Below the pieces are notes generated by a model. The model was not told where the DNA came from. It saw only the letters and a list, made by a program, of their open reading frames with translations, and made no database searches. Shown here piece by piece: positions 1 to 7,716 of a stretch of 39,014 bases of DNA. How positions within the stretch are numbered: position 1 is the stretch's first letter; every line of letters starts with the position of its first letter. The DNA comes from a virus. The stretch is from IMG/VR virus record IMGVR_UViG_3300035459_000058, positions 1 to 39,014 of that record, one strand, 5' to 3'. The translations under genes were made by a program, and so were the position numbers.

Positions 1-147
1 CTTCTCTTTCTGCGCCGCAACTGCTTTTGTAATTAGACCGGCTTTCTTTGCTTCTTTCTGCAATCCTTGCAATGCTTTCAATTCTGCCATCTTGGAATTG
101 AGTTCCTCAACGCTAATTTCCTTACCGTTAAACATGATTCCTGCCAT
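1..147 (-). CDS. Small hypothetical protein, runs off the left edge
   Basis: An open leftward frame of 49 codons starts at ATG 147-145 (MAGIMFNGKEISVEEL...) and is still open at base 1. It is preceded by an AAGGTAGG ribosome-binding site and by a near-perfect sigma70 promoter at 249-277, so it is very likely expressed. The visible protein is helical and rich in Lys, Ala and Glu; no family is recognised. If base 1 is joined to base 39014, the next codon is TAG, giving a complete 49-residue protein; this depends on the genome being circular. Confidence 0.7.
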   Translation of the reverse strand, partial: MAGIMFNGKEISVEELNSKMAELKALQGLQKEAKKAGLITKAVAAQKEK

Positions 148-248
148 GATAGCACCTACCTTTCATTTGTTTGTGTGTTTACTCTTCCCCTTGTCTACGA
201 TTTTTGTGTCCGGTAGCTAAAGGGAAAGAGCGGGTTAATTTAGAAGGA

Positions 249-277
249 ATTATACGCTAACCCCTTCCAAATGTCAA
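249..277 (-). promoter_or_regulatory. Strong sigma70-type promoter, leftward
   Basis: On the minus strand TTGACA (277-272) is followed after exactly 17 bases by TATAAT (254-249), a full consensus match in both hexamers. It lies 100 bases upstream of the ATG at 147 and downstream of the 318-458 gene, so it should drive the leftward gene at the window edge. Confidence 0.85.
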
Positions 278-294
278 GCGATTTTTTATCGCTT
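276..294. other. Hairpin overlapping the -35 box
   Basis: AAGCGAT (276-282) and ATCGCTT (288-294) form a perfect 7-bp stem with a 5-base T loop. It overlaps the outer edge of the TTGACA box and lies downstream of the 318-458 stop codon. No T-run follows on the minus strand, so a simple terminator is less likely than an operator or mRNA 3' hairpin; on the + strand a T-rich stretch follows but there is no gene to end. Confidence 0.4.
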
Positions 295-317
295 ATCGTT
301 TTTATTTTTAGGTTAGA

Positions 318-458
318 CTACTTTAATATTTCAGCGCATCTTAATTGTTCTATTAACTTTCTTGCCCAGTCAGCCGCTTCTTTATCCTTACCGCAATTCT
401 TATAGGCAATAGCTTTCGCCAAACTTCTTGATACTTCGCTTCTATCAATCGCTTCCAT
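318..458 (-). CDS. Small hypothetical early protein (46 aa)
   Basis: The frame starts at ATG 458 behind a strong GGAGGTAA site and ends at TAG 318-320. The product (MEAIDRSEVSRSLAKAI...) is a short amphipathic, charged helix with two cysteines. No family is recognised. It has its own promoter at 512-540 and reads leftward away from the structural operon, as host-takeover or regulatory early genes of phages commonly do. Confidence 0.7.
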   Translation of the reverse strand: MEAIDRSEVSRSLAKAIAYKNCGKDKEAADWARKLIEQLRCAEILK

Positions 459-511
459 AATCCCTTACCTCCAATTTAGTTTTTTATGATACGTTTCTTA
501 CTTTCGACTAA

Positions 512-540
512 AGTATATCGCACTTAGATTGAAAAGTCAA
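512..540 (-). promoter_or_regulatory. Sigma70-type promoter, leftward
   Basis: On the minus strand TTGACT (540-535) and TATACT (517-512) are separated by 17 bases, 54 bases upstream of the ATG at 458. Both hexamers are identical to those of the rightward promoter at 729-757, so the two divergent units should be read by the same host holoenzyme. Confidence 0.8.
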
Positions 541-728
541 TCCCTTTCTTTTGCAGTGGTGGCGCGACTTGCGTGAGAGAGTAGTACGCCCCCCCCATGC
601 GACCTCCCTACCCCCTCCGCAAACGGGGAAAGCCCCTTCTAACAATCTCCACAAATTTTCAATTCACATTTTTCCAATTGCAAAGATTTCTATTATAAAA
701 ATATTTATTCCCACTGTATTCTTTTATA
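541..728. other. Divergent control region with a GC-rich island
   Basis: The 343 bases between the genes at 458 and 802 contain two divergent promoters and no credible gene. Bases 556-640 are strikingly GC-rich for this genome, with a run of eight C (about 589-596) and a GGGG-AAAG-CCCC mini hairpin (625-636). They are followed by an AT-only-like stretch around 685-710. A packaging site or replication origin is possible but nothing in the sequence proves it. Confidence 0.4.
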
Positions 729-757
729 TTGACTTTTATATTCCTTTCCCCTATACT
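729..757 (+). promoter_or_regulatory. Sigma70-type promoter for the structural operon
   Basis: TTGACT (729-734), a 17-base spacer and TATACT (752-757) lie 44 bases upstream of the first rightward ATG at 802. No other promoter this good was seen upstream of the tightly packed rightward genes, so it probably starts the whole structural transcript. Confidence 0.85.
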
Positions 758-801
758 TCCGTCAGCCAAAATTTTAGTTTTGAATGAAAGGATGAAACAA
801 A

Positions 802-1101
802 ATGATAAAACCTACGATTGGAAGAATTGTTTTATTTACACCAGATAAAAACGATCACATTCTTGGAAAATCTGATCAAAAAATGGCTGCAATTGTTACA
901 TATGTATGGTCAGATACAATGGTAAACCTTTCTGTGTTTTCTCCAAACGGAGTAAGTCATGGAAGACAATCCGTTCCCTTAATTCAAGATGAAAATAAAC
1001 CAGATGCATTCTTCTGTGAATGGATGAAATACCAGAAAGGACAAGCATCAAAAACAGAACAACTTGAAAAGGAAATTAAAGATGCTAAAAAAGCTGGGTA
1101 A
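802..1101 (+). CDS. Conserved small phage protein
   Basis: This 99-residue protein is the first gene of the rightward operon, with an AAAGGATG ribosome-binding site seven bases before the ATG. The core with AAIVTYVWSDTMVNLSVF and the following NGV-HGRQSVPL and CEWMKYQKGQA segments resembles a small hypothetical protein seen repeatedly in tailed phages; its function is not known. The N-terminal half is predicted beta-rich and the C-terminal 25 residues are a charged helix. The next gene starts inside its 3' end. Confidence 0.75.
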   Translation: MIKPTIGRIVLFTPDKNDHILGKSDQKMAAIVTYVWSDTMVNLSVFSPNGVSHGRQSVPLIQDENKPDAFFCEWMKYQKGQASKTEQLEKEIKDAKKAG

Positions 1102-1264
1102 ACGATATGCGTTAGTTTCAGATAAAGACCACAAAAAAGTTTTAAAGTGGTTTGGTTCAAAGAAACCAGCATCAATTAACGTCAAGAGTAATGAGAAACG
1201 TGTTCAATATTTTAAGAACAAATCAAAATACAAGAAGGATCATGGACGTGAAGCACCGTTTTAG
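1082..1264 (+). CDS. Small very basic hypothetical protein
   Basis: ATG 1082 has an AAAAGGA site eight to nine bases upstream and overlaps the previous gene by 20 bases; an in-frame TTG at 1064 is the less likely start. The 60-residue product is lysine-rich throughout, which suggests nucleic-acid binding, but no motif is recognised. Overlap with genes on both sides supports translational coupling. Confidence 0.55.
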   Translation: MLKKLGKRYALVSDKDHKKVLKWFGSKKPASINVKSNEKRVQYFKNKSKYKKDHGREAPF

Positions 1265-1346
1265 AAATATTTGGGAAGATTTCATAGCCATTCTTTCTGT
1301 AATTACAACTGTATATTACTTTTTCATTATCTATATGAGGTATTAA
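1242..1346 (+). CDS. Very small single-pass membrane protein
   Basis: ATG 1242 follows AAGGATC and overlaps the end of the preceding gene. The 34-residue product has a short charged N-terminus (MDVKHRFRNIWED) and then one hydrophobic stretch of about 20 residues (FIAILSVITTVYYFFIIYM). It ends two bases before the next ATG. It could be a small lysis or membrane accessory protein, though it sits away from the holin. An alternative start at 1152 would give 64 residues but has no ribosome-binding site. Confidence 0.4.
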   Translation: MDVKHRFRNIWEDFIAILSVITTVYYFFIIYMRY

Positions 1347-1347
1347 T

Positions 1348-1521
1348 ATGACAATGCACATTATAATTTCAACGGACGATACTCAACATGAAGCAACTGT
1401 TTCAATGATTGATAAGAATAAACAAGGTGATAATGTCAGTCATACAAAAGTATTAAAAATTGGAGAAAAGATTGATGAATATATTTTCTCAGGTAGATAT
1501 ATAAAAATTGAGGAGAATTAA
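1348..1521 (+). CDS. Small hypothetical protein (57 aa)
   Basis: ATG 1348 is preceded by GAGG and the frame ends at TAA 1519-1521. The product (MTMHIIISTDDTQHEATV...) alternates short hydrophobic and polar stretches and looks like a small beta-rich domain. No family is recognised. It sits in a run of tightly spaced small genes at the head of the structural operon. Confidence 0.6.
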   Translation: MTMHIIISTDDTQHEATVSMIDKNKQGDNVSHTKVLKIGEKIDEYIFSGRYIKIEEN

Positions 1522-1522
1522 T

Positions 1523-1735
1523 ATGTCAATGAAAATAACTTGCACATGTGGAGATGAATTAACAATTAATAAGATGAGAGGAAAGAATAGTGACATTCCT
1601 ACAGTAAAGCAGTGTGAAAACTGTATGGTAGCTGCATATCATATGGGATATGTGGATGGTGGTTTATCTGCTACAGAGAAAACAACACTGGCATCTATTA
1701 TAACTGATGCTACGTGGCCAAGGACGACAGTTTAA
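1523..1735 (+). CDS. Small cysteine-rich, probably zinc-binding protein
   Basis: The start chosen is ATG 1523, eight bases after a GAGGAG site and one base after the previous stop; an upstream in-frame TTG would remove the spacing. The 70-residue product has CTCGDE near the N-terminus and C-ENC about 25 residues later, two CxC/CxxC pairs that could hold one zinc. Its TAA stop overlaps the next ATG (TAATG). Confidence 0.6.
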   Translation: MSMKITCTCGDELTINKMRGKNSDIPTVKQCENCMVAAYHMGYVDGGLSATEKTTLASIITDATWPRTTV

Positions 1736-2811
1736 TGAAAAGACATTATCAAGGAAAGATCACGAGAAAACAATATACATCTGATGGTGTATCTTTTAAT
1801 GATATATTTGATGAGAAAATACCAAGACAAAAAACAATAAAACCAGAGAAAGTTGAAATGAAAACTAATCTTGGTATGGAACTTACTGGAACAACGAAAG
1901 TATGGGTTCCTCCATTTGAACCATATGAAAAAGAATTAGTTGACTTTAATACAGCAAGAGGAAATGGCATTAATAATATGAGGAATCTTAATGATAACCT
2001 CATACATATGAAAACTGCTGGATATGAACTAGAGACATTAAACTATTTTTTAAAGAATTATGTAAATACTGAATATGTTGGTAAGGAATATATACTTACT
2101 ACACTAGCTAGTATTGACATAAATATAAAGAAAATAAAATATACAGCAGCTGGATATATTCTTTTAAATTTTACAGCTTATTTATCGCTTCTTGATGGAT
2201 ATGCATTAGTAACAAATCCATCTACTGATATTAGTCCTTATATTGGATTCAAACAATCATATAATGATGGAAGCAAAACTCTAGTTGGGTATGGAAAAAC
2301 TGCTGGAATAGTTGAGAATTTCAGTGATGAATTAATTAAATCTTGGACGAATTATGTTTCTTTTCCATACAATACGTTAACTGTTAATGCCAATGGTCAT
2401 GATATAACTACTGCAATAACTACCGGAGCTACATATGGATTAGCTTGGACTGATGTATTTTTACAAGGTGGTTTATATAAAGTTGTGTTTAATACCACTA
2501 CAAATTCAGGTGGTGTTCCTATAGTATTTGATGGTACTACAACTGGTGGGGCTGGTGGATTCTTCTCGAATCAAGAAGATGGAGCAAAGACCAAAATATT
2601 CACAGATATTCAATATTATCCATATCTTTGGATAAGTTCTAATGGACTTGCTCAAAATGTATCTGGAACTTTTTCAGCTAAACAATATTTAACTCCATCT
2701 AAAGATGGAATGACAATAGTTTCAGAAAAGAATGGTAATGTGTATAGTTGGAAATCTGACGGTGGCATAAACGCTAACTCAGCTTCATTTACATTAACAT
2801 TTAATAATTAA
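1735..2811 (+). CDS. Hypothetical protein upstream of terminase, possibly virion-associated
   Basis: Translation most likely begins at ATG 1735, overlapping the previous stop (TAATG) with AAGGAC upstream, giving 358 residues. A GTG at 1714 is the alternative. The first 110 residues are charged with low-complexity linkers. Residues from about 120 on are rich in Thr, Gly, Asn and aromatic residues (GGVPIVFDGTTTGGAGG is typical), the look of a beta-structured phage surface or tail protein. No family was recognised and the role is unknown. Confidence 0.6.
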   Translation: MKRHYQGKITRKQYTSDGVSFNDIFDEKIPRQKTIKPEKVEMKTNLGMELTGTTKVWVPPFEPYEKELVDFNTARGNGINNMRNLNDNLIHMKTAGYELETLNYFLKNYVNTEYVGKEYILTTLASIDINIKKIKYTAAGYILLNFTAYLSLLDGYALVTNPSTDISPYIGFKQSYNDGSKTLVGYGKTAGIVENFSDELIKSWTNYVSFPYNTLTVNANGHDITTAITTGATYGLAWTDVFLQGGLYKVVFNTTTNSGGVPIVFDGTTTGGAGGFFSNQEDGAKTKIFTDIQYYPYLWISSNGLAQNVSGTFSAKQYLTPSKDGMTIVSEKNGNVYSWKSDGGINANSASFTLTFNN

Positions 2812-2813
2812 CC

Positions 2814-3359
2814 ATGGAACTAGCATTAAGTTTATCATCACAGTATGAACAAAATAGAGCATTACTGGCCAAACCTGTTTCTTCCTTGGCGAAGATGCGT
2901 GGTCTTAATGTTGAACAAGTAATTGATAAGTTGATACCTGAACTTTCTAAGAAAAACTTACAAGAAACATTAAGATATGCAGAAGTTGGATTAAGATATA
3001 TTTCGATAATTGACAGAAATAGATTACGTGAAGAGATAGGGCCGAAGTTTATTGTTGCAATGGATATGATTATTAATACTGTCTTGTCTGGTTTGGAAAG
3101 TCACGAACCATGGATAAAAAGAAAAGCCATGGTTATGCATGGTGATCTTATAGATGAATATGCTGAGAAACAGAGATTTGTAGAATCGTTAATGACAGAG
3201 AAAAAGTTGGAAATGTTACAAGAATCCAAGAAAAATATTACGAAACTTGAACAGGAAATTGCACAATTTGAAGAGAGATCAAAAGGTATAGTCATTGATG
3301 CTGAAATAGAGGAAGTTATGTTTTATCCTCCGGTGGAATATGGAAAATACAGTAATTGA
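2814..3359 (+). CDS. Candidate small terminase subunit
   Basis: The 181-residue protein is almost entirely helical, with an N-terminal part containing short helices (about 25-60), a central helical core and a charged coiled-coil region (about 130-160), followed by a short acidic tail. It overlaps the start of the large terminase by 20 bases. Size, coiled-coil character and position fit a DNA-recognising small terminase, but no diagnostic motif is seen, so this rests mainly on context. The start has only a weak ribosome-binding site and lies two bases after the previous stop. Confidence 0.5.
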   Translation: MELALSLSSQYEQNRALLAKPVSSLAKMRGLNVEQVIDKLIPELSKKNLQETLRYAEVGLRYISIIDRNRLREEIGPKFIVAMDMIINTVLSGLESHEPWIKRKAMVMHGDLIDEYAEKQRFVESLMTEKKLEMLQESKKNITKLEQEIAQFEERSKGIVIDAEIEEVMFYPPVEYGKYSN

Positions 3360-4881
3360 TATAAAACAAGAAAGAAAAAAATATCAAGATAATTCATATC
3401 TTCTTGCAAAGGATTTGCTTGGATTTAAAGATTTGTCTGTTGAATTTCATTATAAAAATGTTTGTAAAAAATTAGATGAACCAAGAAAAAAAGCAATAAG
3501 ACTTTGGTTGCTTCCACGTGGATTTCTAAAGACTACTAATGTAACTATAGTTCAAGCAATTAAATTACAAATTAATAATCCATCCATAAGACTTGCTGTT
3601 ATATCTTCTGTATTAGGAAATGCAGAAGATATGGTTACTGCAATTGGATTTCCATATCTTACTAACGAAAGATTCAGAATGTATTTTTCTGAATGGTGTC
3701 CAAGAAAACCACAAGCACCTGAAACAAAGTGGACTTCAAAAGAAATACATGTTCCAAATCGTGGGGGAAGGCCAGTCCTTGAAGGAACATTTGAAGCATT
3801 TGGTGCTGATTCAACAACTACATCGAGACACTTTGATCATATAATTATTGATGACTTAGTTACAAGAGAAAACACAACTACTCGTGATCAAATGGATAAA
3901 GTTCGCGAAATGTGGAAATCTGTATTTCCACTAAGAAATGATCCAAAAACTCCGATTGATGTTGTGGGAACAAGATGGGATGACTATGATTTGTATGGTG
4001 ATTTAGAAAAAGATCCAGATATTGAAGTAATTAAATTTTCATCATATACAGTTAAAAATGATGTAAAAATTCCTCTTTGGCCTGAACGCTATTCAATAGA
4101 AGAATTGATGAAAATTAAATCTGGACCAAAAATGGGTTCATATTTATTTTCTTGTTTATATCAACAGGACCCAATACCACAAGAAGATGCAGTATTCAAG
4201 AAAAGTTATTTCAGATATTTTCAATACAATCCAGACAAGAAAATTTGTGAACGTGAAGATGGTGTAACTGTTCCTCTTGGTAGTATGTACATGGCCGCTG
4301 ATGGTGCAACAGAAGAAGGAAAAAATGATTACACAGCAATGGTTCCTGGATTCCAAGATTACAAAGAAAATGTTTATATATTGGACACATATAACAAACA
4401 AGTTGATCCAGCTTCCTTCCTTGATGATTTGAAGGAATGGTTTTTTGTTTGGAATTGTATAAAATATGGAGCACAAAAAGCATTAGTTGAAAAGATGTTA
4501 AAATCTTTTATAAAGAAAAAGCAACGTGATGAAAAGTTCTATATGTCTTGTGAGGAACTTGGAAAGAATACAAGACTAAATAAAGAATTTGCAATAAAAC
4601 AAATGCAACCTTGGTATGAAGGTGGATATGTTTGGCATAATATAAAGTTAAAAGATGGTGATCTTGAAGAACAACTTATAAGATTTCCAAAAGCACATAA
4701 TGATGACTTGATAGATGCAGAACAAATGTTATTTGAAATTTTGAAACCATCATCAAAAGTAGTTGATATACAAGCATTAGATAGAAATTCATTAACATTA
4801 TGGAAGAAAAGATTGCAACGTGCATTAGGCAAGTTTCCAAGCGAAGCTACTTACGGTGTTATTAATAGCAGGACATATTAA
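3340..4881 (+). CDS. terL: Terminase large subunit (ATPase and nuclease)
   Basis: This is the DNA-packaging motor protein: an N-terminal ATPase pumps DNA through the portal and a C-terminal RNase H-like nuclease cuts the concatemer. Visible motifs are a deviant Walker A (LLPRGFLKTT, residues 57-66), Walker B (HIIIDDLV, about 167-174), the coupling motif VVGTRWDD (208-215), nuclease acid D321 in AADGATEEGKND, a possible second acid E384, and the C-terminal nuclease motif HNDDLIDA (453-460). The 513-residue length is normal for the family. It overlaps the gene before by 20 bases and the portal start by one base, so the packaging genes are translationally coupled. Confidence 0.93.
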   Translation: MENTVIDIKQERKKYQDNSYLLAKDLLGFKDLSVEFHYKNVCKKLDEPRKKAIRLWLLPRGFLKTTNVTIVQAIKLQINNPSIRLAVISSVLGNAEDMVTAIGFPYLTNERFRMYFSEWCPRKPQAPETKWTSKEIHVPNRGGRPVLEGTFEAFGADSTTTSRHFDHIIIDDLVTRENTTTRDQMDKVREMWKSVFPLRNDPKTPIDVVGTRWDDYDLYGDLEKDPDIEVIKFSSYTVKNDVKIPLWPERYSIEELMKIKSGPKMGSYLFSCLYQQDPIPQEDAVFKKSYFRYFQYNPDKKICEREDGVTVPLGSMYMAADGATEEGKNDYTAMVPGFQDYKENVYILDTYNKQVDPASFLDDLKEWFFVWNCIKYGAQKALVEKMLKSFIKKKQRDEKFYMSCEELGKNTRLNKEFAIKQMQPWYEGGYVWHNIKLKDGDLEEQLIRFPKAHNDDLIDAEQMLFEILKPSSKVVDIQALDRNSLTLWKKRLQRALGKFPSEATYGVINSRTY

Positions 4882-6740
4882 TGGCAAAAGATAATAAAAA
4901 GAAAGTAAATCAAGCAGAAAAAGATTTACAAGAAATTAGAGTATGGCGTGATAGAATTGAACGTGGTAAAAAACTTCGTGGCCATAAGGTCAAAGAAGCA
5001 AAGAAATATATTGCATATTATAAGTCGAAACAGTGGGATTCTGATAGTTCCGGATGGAAAGAAAAACCTGTTACAAATTTGGTGTTTGCTACAATAAAAT
5101 CTCAATTGCCATTTTTATATTTTCAGAATCCAAAGTGGTACGTTACTCCGAAAACTGGTCATGATGATAGCGAAGAAGAAAAAAAGAAAATTATTGATAA
5201 TGCAAAAACTGCTGAGATTTATTTGAATTATTATGCAAACGAGAATCTTAGAATAACATTAAAGAAGCAATGTCGTCTTGCAATTCTTGATGCTTTCTTT
5301 TTATTCGGTTGTTTGAAAACTGGTTATGTCGCACACATGATTATAAATGAAAATTATGGTAAACCAAAGATTCTCGGTTATGAAAAAGAAAATCCTATCT
5401 ATGATATAGACGATGAAGGAAATGTTCAAACTGATGAAAATGAAGAAATAATGTTAAATGAACAATTTGTTACAAGAAGGATTTCTCCCGCATCTTTAAT
5501 ATTTGATACAGAATGTCCTAATTATTTTGAAGATGGAAGGTATATTATTGAGGAAATTTCGCTTCCTCTTCAAGATGTTAAGAATGATAAAAAATATAAA
5601 AATACAAAAAATCTTGAACCATCATATATGGTTAAGCGTGGAATAAGTTTGTCAGATCAAGAAATGGGAAAAAGTGAATATAATGAACTTCAAGAAGATT
5701 TAAAGAGAGTTACGATATATGAAATATGGGATATAGAACATGACAAATTAAAAGTAATTGCAGAAGGTCATGATGAATGGTTAAGAAATGATGAGACACC
5801 AGAAGGAGTTGAAGAGCATCCTTATACATTTTTACAATATAATGATATACCAGATGAAATATATCCATTATCTGATATTAAAGTTTTGAAATCACCTCAA
5901 GATGAATATAATAAATCTCGTGCAATGGTTATAACTCATGCTAAAAGATATGGTAGAAAATATGGTTATATTGAAAATCAAATTTCTGAAGAAGAAATGG
6001 ATAAAATAGAAGCTGGTGAAGATGGAACTTTTTTCAAAGTAAAAGAACTTCCATTAGATAAAACTATTGGAGTTCTTACAGATGCTCCATTAGATACTTC
6101 TGTTTATACAAATCTTGATCAAGCTCGTGGAGATTTCGATAGACTCGCAACTACTAATGAAGCAGATCGTGGAGTTATTGAAAGAAGAAAAACTGCATAT
6201 GAAGCAAGTAAAGTATATGGTTCAAGTGATTTAAGAAAAGAAGATAGACGTGCATTGATAGAAGATTTTATGGGAGAAACTGGTGATAAACTATTACAAT
6301 CAATGCAAGCTAATTTATCTCCTCAAGCAGCAGTTCCAATTGCAGGTAAGAAACGTGCTTTAACTTGGCTGCATATTGATAAAAGCAATATAGAAGGCCA
6401 ATTTAATGTTAAGGTAGAAATAGGAAGTATGAGTGCAAAACTTCCTGAGTCAGAAAGACAGGAATTTGTTGGATTTATGCAGGCATTATCTCAATTTCCT
6501 CCAGAATTGATACAGAAGAAAGTTAATCTTGATGGACTACTTGAAGTTGTTCCTTCTATGTTTCCTGCTCTTGAGGATATAAATTTGCTAAATTCTCCAG
6601 AAATTCAGAAACAGATTGAAGAACAACAAGCAAAAGAAAAACAAATTAATATGATGCTTGAAGTTGCGAAAATGCGTGGAGGAAAATTACATTTATCACC
6701 AGAAGAACAACAAGGAAACAAAAGAAAGGTTAAACAGTAA
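4881..6740 (+). CDS. Portal protein
   Basis: The 619-residue protein directly follows the large terminase (TAATG overlap), the standard place for the dodecameric portal through which DNA enters and leaves the capsid. It has a lysine-rich N-terminus, a wing-like region with WKEKPVTNLVFATIKS, the portal-like segment ILDAFFLFGCLKTGYVA (about 135-151), a long helical stretch around residues 400-470, and a charged glutamine-rich C-terminus. Length and order fit podovirus-type portals. The assignment combines context with family resemblance; no catalytic motif exists to check. Confidence 0.85.
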   Translation: MAKDNKKKVNQAEKDLQEIRVWRDRIERGKKLRGHKVKEAKKYIAYYKSKQWDSDSSGWKEKPVTNLVFATIKSQLPFLYFQNPKWYVTPKTGHDDSEEEKKKIIDNAKTAEIYLNYYANENLRITLKKQCRLAILDAFFLFGCLKTGYVAHMIINENYGKPKILGYEKENPIYDIDDEGNVQTDENEEIMLNEQFVTRRISPASLIFDTECPNYFEDGRYIIEEISLPLQDVKNDKKYKNTKNLEPSYMVKRGISLSDQEMGKSEYNELQEDLKRVTIYEIWDIEHDKLKVIAEGHDEWLRNDETPEGVEEHPYTFLQYNDIPDEIYPLSDIKVLKSPQDEYNKSRAMVITHAKRYGRKYGYIENQISEEEMDKIEAGEDGTFFKVKELPLDKTIGVLTDAPLDTSVYTNLDQARGDFDRLATTNEADRGVIERRKTAYEASKVYGSSDLRKEDRRALIEDFMGETGDKLLQSMQANLSPQAAVPIAGKKRALTWLHIDKSNIEGQFNVKVEIGSMSAKLPESERQEFVGFMQALSQFPPELIQKKVNLDGLLEVVPSMFPALEDINLLNSPEIQKQIEEQQAKEKQINMMLEVAKMRGGKLHLSPEEQQGNKRKVKQ

Positions 6741-7039
6741 TGCCTTTATACGAATATGAATGTCCTGAATGTGGTGCAACTTTAGAAAAGTATTTTAAAG
6801 TTGAAGAATATAAAACTCAAATTAAATGTTATTGTTGTAATGGATCAATGGAAAGAATTATTTCAAAAACTTCTGTTAAGATTTTCCGTTCTCAATTTGT
6901 TGGTGCCACCTTGACTGACAAAGATGGAAATGATGTTCAACAATATGTCAGAAATAAACAGGATCTTGGAGATGCAATCAAAAGATATAATGACACAGAA
7001 AGAGCAAGCAAGACAGGGAAAATCGCCATTCTTGAGTAA
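6740..7039 (+). CDS. FmdB-type zinc ribbon protein
   Basis: The 99-residue protein starts with MPLYEYECPECG and has a second CYCC pair at about residues 30-33, the arrangement of the FmdB (CxxC_CxxC_SSSS) family; the remaining 60 residues are charged and helical. Bacterial members are poorly understood, and phage copies commonly sit beside portal genes. It overlaps the portal stop by one base, so it belongs to the head-assembly part of the operon. Its role is unknown. Confidence 0.8.
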   Translation: MPLYEYECPECGATLEKYFKVEEYKTQIKCYCCNGSMERIISKTSVKIFRSQFVGATLTDKDGNDVQQYVRNKQDLGDAIKRYNDTERASKTGKIAILE

Positions 7040-7049
7040 GGATGATGAT

Positions 7050-7328
7050 GTGGAAATTTCAACTGAGACAAAAATAAGTTTAAAAGCAGGAATTATTGGA
7101 TCAATGATAACTGCTCTTATTGTTTCAATTTTTTCAGTGTTATGGGTACATCAGACAGATATAACACTATTAAAAACTAACCAAACTCATGTACTTTTGA
7201 CTCTTGAAAAAATGTCAAATATTCCAGAACAAATGGCAGTATTAAGTTCAAAATTAACTACGATAAGTGATGATGTAAAAGAGAATGGTAAGGTATTAAT
7301 AAAACATATGGAAGGAACACATAAATGA
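7050..7328 (+). CDS. Small membrane protein with coiled-coil tail, lysis-block candidate
   Basis: The preferred start is GTG 7050, about eight bases after AAGGA (7038-7042), giving 92 residues; ATG 6990 inside the previous gene is an alternative. A short polar N-terminus is followed by one hydrophobic segment (AGIIGSMITALIVSIFSVLW) and then a polar, likely coiled-coil domain. Its stop overlaps the start of the DUF5675 gene. One TM segment plus position beside the holin suggest a holin, antiholin or spanin-like part, without proof. Confidence 0.6.
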   Translation: MEISTETKISLKAGIIGSMITALIVSIFSVLWVHQTDITLLKTNQTHVLLTLEKMSNIPEQMAVLSSKLTTISDDVKENGKVLIKHMEGTHK

Positions 7329-7714
7329 GAGCAAGAATAGTTCGTCTTGAACAAACAAAAGATGGAGCAATTGGAATTCTTGTTCTGGATGGAGAAATAT
7401 TTTGTTTTACATTAGAACCTGATATTGATGAAGTTGGAAAATTATACATTCCTTCTGGTTCATATCAATGCGTAAGATTTCATGGTGCAAAATGGCCAAA
7501 TACTTTCGAGATATTAGTTCCTGGCCATTCAGCAGTTTTATTTCATGCTGGAAATGTTGAGGCAGATACACTTGGTTGTGTATTGCTGGGGTCAACAACT
7601 GGAAAATTGAAAGGAAATAGGGCTGTTCTAAATAGCGGTGATACATTTAAGGCATTTCTTGAAAAAACAAAAGATTTTAAAGATTTCTTATTATTTATTG
7701 AGGATAGGTATTAA
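7325..7714 (+). CDS. DUF5675 family protein
   Basis: The 129-residue protein carries the family core: early strands (ARIVRLEQTKDGAIGIL), the turn IPSGSYQC, and FHAGNVEADTLGCVLLG with H74, G76, N77, D81, T82, G84 and C85. The H...GN...DT.GC pattern recalls the active-site cysteine region of YkuD L,D-transpeptidases, so a peptidoglycan role is possible (inference). It overlaps the upstream TM gene by four bases and is followed two bases later by the 3TM holin, so it lies inside the lysis block. Confidence 0.75.
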   Translation: MRARIVRLEQTKDGAIGILVLDGEIFCFTLEPDIDEVGKLYIPSGSYQCVRFHGAKWPNTFEILVPGHSAVLFHAGNVEADTLGCVLLGSTTGKLKGNRAVLNSGDTFKAFLEKTKDFKDFLLFIEDRY

Positions 7715-7716
7715 AT

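Noticed and set aside
551-787. 78-codon rightward open frame in the control region
   Set aside because: It has no ribosome-binding site, reads through the GC-rich island and across the rightward promoter, and its predicted protein has low-complexity, non-protein-like composition.
4156-4832. Several leftward open frames within the large terminase and portal region
   Set aside because: They are antisense shadows of a strongly supported coding frame and lack ribosome-binding sites.
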